A stretch of DNA of 5,046 nt from Planctomycetales bacterium (GTDB lineage Bacteria > Planctomycetota > Phycisphaerae > SM23-33): the NCBI GenBank assembly GCA_030592655.1, contig JAUVIQ010000212.1:1-5046 (forward strand), written 5' to 3'. The notes below the pieces were generated by a model. It saw nothing but the letters and a program-made list of their open reading frames with translations. It ran no database searches and had not been told where the DNA came from. The position numbers and the translations under genes are program-made. This document shows, one piece after another, positions 1 through 4,595 of the stretch. Numbering within the stretch: position 1 is the stretch's first letter; the number at the start of each line of letters is the position of its first letter.

Positions 1-36
1 AACTACAATAGTCTCTGCCATGGTTTTCATCCCCAT
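1..36 (-). CDS. Start of a further operon gene, cut by the window edge
   Basis: Downstream of the methyltransferase stop, the minus strand has three in-frame ATG codons (first bases at 36, 30 and 21) opening a frame without a stop to the window edge. The start at 21 (M-A-E-T-I-V-V) has GGGGA eight bases upstream; the start at 36 has only a weak AAAAG. The short hydrophobic beta-strand-like beginning fits many families, including P-loop ATPases, but too little is visible to name it. The gap after the methyltransferase stop is short, so it probably belongs to the same operon. Confidence 0.35.
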   Translation of the reverse strand, partial: MGMKTMAETIVV

Positions 37-48
37 GATCTTTTCAAC

Positions 49-615
49 CTATGTATTTCCGTTCACCGCCGCCGGGCGAAAACCTTTCGCCCAGAGGATT
101 TGTTTCCGTTCAATGAGTTTAGCGCGAACCTCGGTGAAGCCTGCATCGGTCAGCATTTGATTGATCTGGGCTGGACTGTAGTAGTCTTCATTCCAGAGTG
201 TCTGGGCCAGGGAGCCTCGTGGGAACTCGATAATCAGTATTTCCCCGCCCGGGCGCAATGCACGATATGCTTCAGCCAGGATCGCTTCGGGGTGTTCCAT
301 CTCGTGAAGGGCCCACATCGAGATTACCGCGTCATTGACCCCGTCTTTGGCAAAGGCCAGGTGCCTGGCATCCTTGCGGATGCATCGAAACCGCCGGCCA
401 TCGGACGTATGGCGACGTTTCGGAAAACTCTTGCCTGATATATCGATACCGGTAACATGCTGGTGATATGTCCGGGCCAGATACTGCACCAACTCACATG
501 CCCCACACCCGAAGTCGAGCACGCGACCGGCGAGGCGCAGTTCCCGGCCTATCCGTTTATGCAAACGCGGCTTGATCCGGTCGTATAAATTATCCGCCAA
601 TACATCTTGGCCCAT
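49..615 (-). CDS. Class I SAM-dependent methyltransferase
   Basis: The 188-residue protein looks like a cytosolic small-molecule methyltransferase of the Methyltransf_11/25 type. Seen: SAM-binding motif I VLDFGCGAC (residues 32-40), the acidic end of strand 2 in GIDIS (56-60), D82 in the KDARHL segment, strand 4 with NDAVISMWALHEMEHP (94-109), and the post-motif LRPGGEILIIEF (120-131). The helix-rich N-terminus (YDRIKPRLHKRIGREL) resembles ubiquinone/arsenite-type methyltransferases, but no substrate-binding Cys set is evident, so the substrate is unknown. I chose the ATG at 615, seven bases after the DsrE stop, because it directly precedes the conserved part; the frame is open upstream to 687, but that would overlap the DsrE gene. 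The ribosome site is weak (GTGAGA), so translation may be coupled to the gene before it. Confidence 0.85.
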   Translation of the reverse strand: MGQDVLADNLYDRIKPRLHKRIGRELRLAGRVLDFGCGACELVQYLARTYHQHVTGIDISGKSFPKRRHTSDGRRFRCIRKDARHLAFAKDGVNDAVISMWALHEMEHPEAILAEAYRALRPGGEILIIEFPRGSLAQTLWNEDYYSPAQINQMLTDAGFTEVRAKLIERKQILWAKGFRPAAVNGNT

Positions 616-622
616 ATCGGTC

Positions 623-976
623 TCACAACGTGATAATTCTGTCGGCCTGGCTGACCCAATCAGCCAATTCCGCCATGGTTGCCTCATTCGCGCCGGCGAA
701 GTAAGGTTCGTTCTTATAGAGGCCGCACCTGGCCTTGCATGTCACGCATACCTTGACGGTTACACCCTTGGCACTAAGGTCTTTCAACATTTGCCCCAGG
801 TCAAAGTAATCGTCCGGCGGCCTGGCTGCGTCACGGGCCAAGTCCACGGAGTCGTTCATTAGAAAAATCCGCACTTTCATGTCCGCGCTGAGGAGTTTGT
901 CCGCAAGTCTCAGGCCGTTCCATGCAACATCTGTCCCATCGTACGGTTGGTGGTTGAATATGATCAGTGTGTTCAC
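623..976 (-). CDS. DsrE-like small sulfur-relay family protein
   Basis: The protein has 117 residues from a GTG start. The opening MNTLIIFNHQPYDGTDVAWN, the following GLRLADKLL and the strand VRIFLMNDSV match the DsrE/DsrF-like fold (PF02635 type) of small soluble proteins, some of which carry sulfur as a cysteine persulfide. A Cys cluster C77-x2-C80-x3-C84, in VKVCVTCKARCGL, sits where the family usually has its active cysteine region. The C-terminal helix ELADWVSQADRIITL is also typical. I prefer GTG at 976 because GGAG lies six bases upstream and it gives the usual N-terminus; ATG at 988 adds only MEHG and lacks a ribosome site, while starts further upstream would overlap the zinc-ribbon gene. 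Sulfur transfer to the operon's Fe-S or cofactor machinery is an inference. Confidence 0.85.
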   Translation of the reverse strand: MNTLIIFNHQPYDGTDVAWNGLRLADKLLSADMKVRIFLMNDSVDLARDAARPPDDYFDLGQMLKDLSAKGVTVKVCVTCKARCGLYKNEPYFAGANEATMAELADWVSQADRIITL

Positions 977-995
977 ACCATGCTCCATTTTTATG

Positions 996-1190
996 TTATG
1001 AAAGCGGGCAGGTTCCCGTCGGACAACTGGAACTTCCCGACGAGCCGGACTTTGCGGCGAAGGTCGAAAAAGCCTTCTCGGTCCGGCTGGAACCACATTT
1101 CTCGCAAGCGTGGGCCTTTCTGCTGCCGACCTGTTCCAGAAACTCCGTTACGTGCCCGCATTTTTTACATTGATACTCAAAAATAGGCAT
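996..1190 (-). CDS. FmdB-type zinc ribbon protein
   Basis: The 64-residue protein begins MPIFEYQCKKCGHVTEFLE, the signature start of the FmdB/CxxC_CxxC_SSSS regulatory-protein family. C8-x2-C11 and C29-x2-C32 form the probable zinc ribbon. A serine/glycine-rich stretch (48-55) leads to a second short motif, SCPTGTCPLS, with C56 and C61; this Ser-rich, Cys-containing tail is common in the family. Its biochemical role is poorly known; the name comes from a putative regulator in a formamidase locus. The ATG has TGGAG eight bases upstream and lies 16 bases after the ATPase stop, so it is cotranscribed. It may bind metal or act as a partner for the ATPase or DsrE protein, but nothing in the sequence decides this. 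Confidence 0.88.
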   Translation of the reverse strand: MPIFEYQCKKCGHVTEFLEQVGSRKAHACEKCGSSRTEKAFSTFAAKSGSSGSSSCPTGTCPLS

Positions 1191-1206
1191 CCGTATTCTC
1201 CAAAGT

Positions 1207-2058
1207 CTATGATGTTTGGACCTTTTCGGTAATCCTCTTCAGCAATCCCGTCAGTAGGGGCGTATAGTCGCTCAGAGCGTCGCATATCATCTCGCCGCGC
1301 GAGTACGCCTCGGCGATTTTTCTATCATCAGGTATCTCGGCGAGTATTTCGATACGATTCGTATCGCAATAAGACTGCGTCTGCCGGTCGCCGACGTCGG
1401 CGCGATTGATAACCACGCCAAAGGGCATCTTCAGGGCTCGAATCATCTCGACAGCCAGTTTCAGATCGTTCAGTCCGAAGGGTGTCGGCTCGGTAACGAG
1501 AAGCACGAAATCAGTATCTTTGACGCTTTCAATGACTGGGCAGGAAGTGCCCGGCGGGACATCGATAATCACCAGGTCCACATCGGGAGCGGCCGCCTTT
1601 ACTTCTTTAATCAGCGGCGGACTCATCACTTCGCCGACATTCAGCAGGCCTTGTACAAATTGGATTTGACCGGCTTGTCCCGTTTCCAACTTTCCCATTT
1701 CGCGTGGGGTTTCGGTAATCGCATCGACCGGGCAGACCAGCGTACAGCCGCCGCAGGCGTGGCAAAGTTCGGGATAGACCAGCACCTTCTCGCCCACGCA
1801 GACAATCGCGCTGTACTGGCAAATCTCGCCGCACTTGCCGCAATGGATACACGCAGCCTCGTCCACCTCAGGAATCAGGTTGCCGATGGGCCTGCTCTCG
1901 GCGATTTGAGGTTTCAGGAAAATGTGGCCGTTAGGCTCCTCGACGTCGCAGTCGAGATATGCCACGCTTTGCCCGTTGCGTGAGGCCACACAGGCCAAGT
2001 TCGTAGCGACCGTCGTCTTGCCCGTGCCGCCCTTGCCGCTGGCGATTGCAATCTTCAT
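1207..2058 (-). CDS. MinD/Mrp-type P-loop ATPase with an inserted 2x[4Fe-4S] ferredoxin domain
   Basis: The protein has 283 residues. Seen: a deviant Walker A, GKGGTGKTT (8-16), with the signature lysine; a second acidic motif YLDCDVEEPNGHIFL (34-48); and the Walker B/switch II DLVIIDVPPGTSCP (161-174). Between them lies a bacterial ferredoxin insert with C70-x2-C73-x2-C76-x3-C80 and C99-x2-C102-x2-C105-x3-C109-P, enough for two 4Fe-4S clusters. This is the established architecture of SIMIBI ATPases found beside NifX/NifB-type proteins in anaerobes. Such genes often come as a tandem pair; only one full copy is present here. The likely role is ATP-driven loading or transfer of Fe-S clusters or a cofactor in the cytosol. 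AAGGA lies ten bases before the ATG, 21 bases after the preceding stop. The acceptor is unknown. Confidence 0.94.
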   Translation of the reverse strand: MKIAIASGKGGTGKTTVATNLACVASRNGQSVAYLDCDVEEPNGHIFLKPQIAESRPIGNLIPEVDEAACIHCGKCGEICQYSAIVCVGEKVLVYPELCHACGGCTLVCPVDAITETPREMGKLETGQAGQIQFVQGLLNVGEVMSPPLIKEVKAAAPDVDLVIIDVPPGTSCPVIESVKDTDFVLLVTEPTPFGLNDLKLAVEMIRALKMPFGVVINRADVGDRQTQSYCDTNRIEILAEIPDDRKIAEAYSRGEMICDALSDYTPLLTGLLKRITEKVQTS

Positions 2059-2079
2059 TGAGTTGATTCCTTCACAGCC

Positions 2080-2739
2080 CTAATCTTCCTGTTCCAACTG
2101 CTTTATTCGTTCCTGAATTAACTGCATCTGTTGGCTCATTGCCTCTGTCTGCTGCTTCAGCATGTCCAGTTCGTCGTCCTTGGTCAGACCCTGGGCCGGC
2201 TGTTGCGGCACCGGCGCAGGTCCCTGGTCAAAAGCAGCCCCCATGCCTCCTCCGCCGCCACGTCCCATTCCGCCGCCTCTACCTTGGCCCATTCCACGTC
2301 CCATGCCCATTCCTCTACCCATCATCGGAGGCTGCTGCAAACCTGCCGGCTGGTCAGGGACCGCCCCCGGCGTACCGGCTATGCCGGACTTGCTGGCTAC
2401 ATTAGGCTGGCCGGCGGCGTTCAATTGACCGGCCTTGAACTGTTCAACCACGTCTGCGACTGTGCCGCTGCATCCGATAATCACCTCGATACCGGCAGCA
2501 GAAAGCGTCTGATACGCATTGGGTCCGCAATTGCCCGTCAGGACAAACTGCACGCCCTTTCCCGCCATCAGTTGGGCCGATTGGATACCGGCACCGCCGC
2601 CCAACATCATGTTGGTATTTTCCAAGGCTTCAAACTTCATGGTGTCGGTATCAACAATCAGAAAATACGGACACGGCCCAAAACGAGGATCGACTTTCGC
2701 ATCCAATGACGGTTCTGTCGCGGTAATCGCTATGTTCAT
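2080..2739 (-). CDS. NifX/NifB-type domain fused to a Met/Gly-rich linker and C-terminal coiled coil
   Basis: The protein has 219 residues in three parts. Residues 1-105 are a dinitrogenase iron-molybdenum cofactor domain (NifX/NifB C-terminal type): DPRFGPCPYFLIVD (17-30), GGGAGIQSAQ (47-56), LTGNCGPNAYQTL (67-79) and GCSGTVADVVEQFKAGQL (89-106). Residues 115-185 are Pro/Gly-rich, with a seven-Met, Arg/Gly-rich core (139-167). Residues 187-219 form a charged Gln/Leu-rich helix, probably a coiled coil, resembling the end of the DUF5320-type protein encoded just upstream. Three cysteines (23, 71, 90) could help hold a metal or cofactor; the shorter paralogue lacks all three. I chose the second ATG (2739), six bases after AAAGGA; the ATG at 2745 abuts that site. 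The family binds Fe-S or Fe-Mo-type cofactors; the ligand here is unknown. Confidence 0.9.
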   Translation of the reverse strand: MNIAITATEPSLDAKVDPRFGPCPYFLIVDTDTMKFEALENTNMMLGGGAGIQSAQLMAGKGVQFVLTGNCGPNAYQTLSAAGIEVIIGCSGTVADVVEQFKAGQLNAAGQPNVASKSGIAGTPGAVPDQPAGLQQPPMMGRGMGMGRGMGQGRGGGMGRGGGGGMGAAFDQGPAPVPQQPAQGLTKDDELDMLKQQTEAMSQQMQLIQERIKQLEQED

Positions 2740-2823
2740 TGTCATTCCTTTCCGGTAAGCGCACTAACCGTGGCTGGACAGCATCCGCTGCCGCCCCGGT
2801 TGTGCCGGCTATTGCGGTGTCGG

Positions 2824-3240
2824 CTATTCGGTTTTTTCGGAAGCCGCTGCCTGGAGTTCTTCGATTCGCTTCCTGATTTCTTCCAGTGCGTTTCCGAAGT
2901 ACTCGGCCTGGCCTTTGAGCGCGTCCAGTTCCTGCTCGACTGCTTGAGTCGGGTCAAACTGTGCGCCGTATGGCGTCGGATACGCCGGCGGAGCGCCGTA
3001 TGCGGGAACACCCATCCCCGCGCGCTGCCAGCCGGTCAGTCCGGTCGCGTAAAACTGATTGCGCCGACCCCAACCACCGCCGCCTCGACCCCGGCCAAAA
3101 CCGCCGAAGCCTCGTCCGCCATAACCTCGTCCGAAACCCGGATTCATAAATCCGGGAACCGGATACCCTGCGCAGTATCCCGCTGCGCGTCCTGTCATCG
3201 AGCCCATTCCTGAAGGGCCTGTTCCATCTCCACCTGGCAT
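2824..3240 (-). CDS. DUF5320-type Gly/Tyr-rich protein with C-terminal coiled coil
   Basis: The protein has 138 residues. It starts MPGGDGTGPSGMGSMTGRAA followed by GYCAG, the recognisable beginning of DUF5320-type proteins found beside NifX and MinD/ferredoxin genes. Residues 35-60 are low-complexity Gly/Arg/Phe/Tyr (for example GFGRGYGGRGFGGFGRGRGG). Residues 85-100 are Pro/Tyr/Ala-rich. Residues 103-138 (from AVEQELDALKGQAEYFG) are a charged helix with a coiled-coil look. There is one cysteine (C23) and no signal peptide or membrane segment. The function is unknown; a scaffold or self-assembling partner of the NifX and ATPase proteins is an inference from gene order and low complexity. AAAGGAG stands eight bases before the ATG. 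About 80 bases separate it from the next gene, the longest gap in the operon. Confidence 0.85.
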   Translation of the reverse strand: MPGGDGTGPSGMGSMTGRAAGYCAGYPVPGFMNPGFGRGYGGRGFGGFGRGRGGGGWGRRNQFYATGLTGWQRAGMGVPAYGAPPAYPTPYGAQFDPTQAVEQELDALKGQAEYFGNALEEIRKRIEELQAAASEKTE

Positions 3241-3276
3241 AATTTTACTCCTTTCTGCAAGTTAGAATAAAGTTTC

Positions 3277-3462
3277 TTACCTGTTTCTTCCGCGTCCAAC
3301 ACCGCGACCTTGTCCCTGTCCCTGACCGCGACCTTGTCCTTGTCCGCGGCCTGGCTTTCGTCCCCGGCCTTGGCCCTGACCCTGATCACCACCGCAGGGT
3401 CCAAGCCCTCTACCGGTTCGTGATCCCTTACCTGTCGGTCCTGTTCCGTCACCTTGTGGCAT
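3277..3462 (-). CDS. Small Gly/Arg/Gln-rich protein with a DUF5320-like N-terminus
   Basis: This 61-residue protein begins MPQGDGTGPTGKGSRTGRGL, nearly the same leader as the next gene's product, and then has a single Cys (C23). The rest (27-61) is almost only Gly, Gln and Arg in GQGRG-type repeats, with no hydrophobic core, so it is probably intrinsically disordered and strongly basic. I chose the ATG at 3462 because AAAGGAG is eight bases upstream and because the MPxGDGTGP leader then sits at the N-terminus; a longer frame up to 3519 would overlap the NifX-like gene. In DNA the repeats include two copies of a 24-base unit. The function is unknown. It looks like a paralogue of the DUF5320-type protein reduced to its head and Gly/Arg region, lacking the coiled coil. 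Confidence 0.8.
   Translation of the reverse strand: MPQGDGTGPTGKGSRTGRGLGPCGGDQGQGQGRGRKPGRGQGQGRGQGQGQGRGVGRGRNR
3301..3348. repeat. Two tandem 24-base units inside the Gly/Arg/Gln-rich gene
   Basis: The plus-strand unit ACCGCGACCTTGTCC is exactly repeated at 3301-3315 and 3325-3339, with further partial matches through each 24-base unit. The period is eight codons, so the frame is kept, and on the minus strand it encodes alternating Gly-Gln and Gly-Arg pairs. Unit gain or loss would lengthen or shorten the protein without breaking it. Confidence 0.75.
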
Positions 3463-3479
3463 AATGAATCTCCTTTCAC

Positions 3480-3842
3480 CTATATCCAATGTCCTTCGAC
3501 GTTTGCCTTGCTGACGCATTCGAGTTCACCGTTCTTGAACTGCTCGACGGTCTCGGCCACCGTTCCGGCCGCGCCGATATAGACCTTGACGCCGCCGGCC
3601 TGGAGCGTGGCGAAGGCCTTCGGTCCCGTATTACCGGTAATCACCGCTTCGACGCCGAGATCGACCACGTTTCGCCCCGCCTGGATTCCCGCGCCTTGAA
3701 CGGCATTGAGGTTCTGGGAATTGTCGTGCGCGGAAAACTCGCCCGTTTCGGTATCCGCAACTACAAAGTATTTCGCCCTGCCGAATCTGGAATCGACCAG
3801 GCTGCTAGGTTCCGCTCCCTGCGATGTTACAGCCACTTTCAT
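3480..3842 (-). CDS. NifX/NifB-type cofactor-binding domain protein (single domain)
   Basis: The 120-residue protein is one dinitrogenase iron-molybdenum cofactor domain, the usual size for a stand-alone member. Motifs: LVDSRFGRAKYFVVADTETG (15-34), VQGAGIQAGRNVVDLGV (48-64), ITGNTGPKAFATL (68-80), GAAGTVAETVEQFKNGEL (90-107), and a family-typical end, ANVEGHWI. It has only one cysteine (C109), and the positions that are Cys in the longer paralogue are Ala, Thr and Ala here. Members bind or carry Fe-S or Fe-Mo-type cofactors; no nitrogenase gene is visible, so nitrogen fixation should not be assumed. AAGGAG lies seven bases before the ATG and overlaps the stop of the DUF134 gene, implying coupled translation with the regulator. 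Confidence 0.92.
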   Translation of the reverse strand: MKVAVTSQGAEPSSLVDSRFGRAKYFVVADTETGEFSAHDNSQNLNAVQGAGIQAGRNVVDLGVEAVITGNTGPKAFATLQAGGVKVYIGAAGTVAETVEQFKNGELECVSKANVEGHWI

Positions 3843-3853
3843 GGTAAATCTCC

Positions 3854-4231
3854 TTAAGTTCTGAATCCGCCACGTCCACGCCCACGTCCGCCGCGTCCCC
3901 TGCCCAAACCGCCGCCTCTGCCACGCCCGCCTCTGAACGCCGCGGGTATAACCGGGCCTCCCTGGATCAGGAGCGCTTGTCCTTGCGTGAGGAACCGGGC
4001 AATTTTACCACGGGCCGACGCCAGTATCCGCGTTACGGTCGGGCGGGAAACGCCCATCCGACCGGATACCGCCTCCTGGTCCAAACCTTCACCGTCGATC
4101 AGGCGAATCGCCTCGAACTCATCCATTGTAAGGTTGACCCACTCAAGAGCGCCGGCGGGTACGCCAGCCGGTTTATAGACCGTTACGACCGGTTGACCTG
4201 ACACTATCCGTTGTAATCTGGGCCTGGGCAT
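3854..4231 (-). CDS. DUF134 family helix-turn-helix regulator with Gly/Arg-rich tail
   Basis: The protein has 125 residues. MPRPRLQRIV with VTVYKPAGVP, followed by VNLTMDEFEAIRLIDGEGL, is the hallmark of the DUF134 family. Residues 51-80, with DQEAVSGRMGVSRPTVTRIL, form a sigma-70 region-4-like helix-turn-helix. The family is regularly found with NifX-type and MinD/ferredoxin ATPase genes. Typical members end soon after the ALLIQGG segment; here about 28 further residues (98-125) are almost only Gly and Arg. It is the first gene of the operon, and its start lies about 20 bases from the predicted transcription start, just behind a perfect inverted repeat. That layout suggests it represses its own operon, though the site is not proven. 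The ribosome site is weak (CGAGA), which may keep its level low. Confidence 0.92.
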   Translation of the reverse strand: MPRPRLQRIVSGQPVVTVYKPAGVPAGALEWVNLTMDEFEAIRLIDGEGLDQEAVSGRMGVSRPTVTRILASARGKIARFLTQGQALLIQGGPVIPAAFRGGRGRGGGLGRGRGGRGRGRGGFRT

Positions 4232-4241
4232 AGCTATCTCG

Positions 4242-4261
4242 TTATGAACCTACGTTCATAA
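4242..4261. promoter_or_regulatory. Perfect 8-bp inverted repeat, probable operator
   Basis: TTATGAAC and GTTCATAA flank a four-base spacer, with both arms fully complementary. The repeat overlaps most of the predicted -10 box and the expected transcription start of the DUF134-led operon, the usual place for a repressor site. The dyad suits a dimeric helix-turn-helix protein. That DUF134 binds it is inferred from adjacency. An RNA hairpin is less likely, because half of the repeat lies upstream of the start point. Confidence 0.7.
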
Positions 4262-4286
4262 TAACATCGGTTCAGAGGCTTGTCAA
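4258..4286 (-). promoter_or_regulatory. Sigma-70-type promoter of the DUF134-led operon
   Basis: On the minus strand a consensus TTGACA (4281-4286) is followed after exactly 17 bases by TATTAT (4258-4263). The predicted start is near 4251, leaving a leader of about 20 bases. An A/T-rich tract at 4296-4306 lies about 47-55 bases upstream of the start and could act as an UP element. This is the only strong promoter I see for the long minus-strand operon. Confidence 0.8.
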
Positions 4287-4333
4287 CCTGGAATGATAAT
4301 TTTTTTGTGGACGGTGTACTGTCGGAATGGCGC

Positions 4334-4361
4334 TGGACAAAGTCGGTTGGAGCGATATAAT
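4334..4361 (+). promoter_or_regulatory. Possible promoter toward the tRNA remnant
   Basis: TGGACA (4334-4339) and a consensus TATAAT (4356-4361) are 16 bases apart on the plus strand. The tRNA begins about 90 bases downstream. The -10 is perfect and the -35 has one mismatch. The bases between (4362-4450) contain no gene I can support, only a weak GGCCT/AGGCC pairing. It may have driven the tRNA when intact. Confidence 0.45.
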
Positions 4362-4450
4362 TCGAAGCGTCGGCCAGGGTAACTCGCAGGTTTGCTGTAA
4401 CCGGCCTGCTGCTTGGTCCTGGAGAAAGGCCCATAGGGTTGGTTTCCGAT

Positions 4451-4491
4451 GCGGGCGTAATTCAGTGGTAGAATGCCGGCTTCCCAAGCTG
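4451..4491 (+). pseudogene. tRNA-Gly(CCC), 5' half only
   Basis: GCGGGCG is the acceptor 5' strand, followed by TA and a D-arm (ATTC-AGTGGTA-GAAT). The anticodon stem CCGGC and loop TTCCCAA carry anticodon CCC, and then GCTG gives the start of the 3' stem. From about 4492 the match ends: the last anticodon-stem pair, the variable loop, a T-arm (GGTTCGA-type) and the acceptor partner CGCCCGC are all missing, and I do not find them further right in the window. The gene is therefore broken in the anticodon stem. Loss is tolerable if a tRNA-Gly(UCC) elsewhere reads GGG. The break sits next to an excisionase-like gene, as expected at the edge of an integrated element. Confidence 0.75.
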
Positions 4492-4535
4492 TCCCTTTCA
4501 TACGTGTAACGCCTTATAGATAATGGGGAAACGTG

Positions 4536-4595
4536 AAATTCACCGAATTACGGTGATTTATTCGCCGCAGAATCGCCGTAAGATGAATTTTTTTT
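4536..4595 (+). other. Overlapping hairpins followed by a T8 tract
   Basis: TCACCG and CGGTGA (4540-4545 and 4551-4556) pair perfectly around AATTA, with three further A-T pairs beyond a bulge. A second stem, ACGGTGAT (4550-4557) with ATCGCCGT (4572-4579), uses the same central bases, so the two exclude each other. Eight T bases follow at 4588-4595 on the plus strand, nine bases after the second stem, so terminator function is possible but imperfect. The T tract overlaps the stop codon of the facing gene. It could equally be part of a recombination site. Confidence 0.35.

Noticed and set aside
2131..2709. Long plus-strand open frame (192 codons) opposite the NifX fusion gene
   Set aside because: It is antisense to a well-supported gene, has a His/Ser/Arg composition typical of the complement of Gly/Met-rich codons, and matches no family I recognise.
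2796..2808. CCGG-TTGTG-CCGG hairpin in the longest intergenic gap of the operon, considered as a terminator
   Set aside because: The stem is only four pairs and no T tract follows on the minus strand, so transcription most likely continues.
2802..2828. Imperfect 12-base direct repeat (GTGCCGGCTATT and GTGTCGGCTATT) at the end of the DUF5320-type gene
   Set aside because: Only two short copies with a mismatch, one covering the stop codon; no transposon or regulatory pattern goes with it.
3301..3390. Short repeated units considered as a CRISPR array
   Set aside because: The units are contiguous, in frame, and lie inside a Gly/Gln/Arg-coding gene; there are no unique spacers.
3480..3842. Reading the NifX-type genes as evidence of nitrogen fixation
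   Set aside because: The domain is widespread in anaerobes without nitrogenase, and no nifH, nifD, nifK or radical-SAM NifB gene is present in the window.
4327..4509. Plus-strand frame of 60 codons running through the tRNA remnant
   Set aside because: It overlaps the tRNA half and the promoter-like bases, has no ribosome site, and its sequence is not protein-like.
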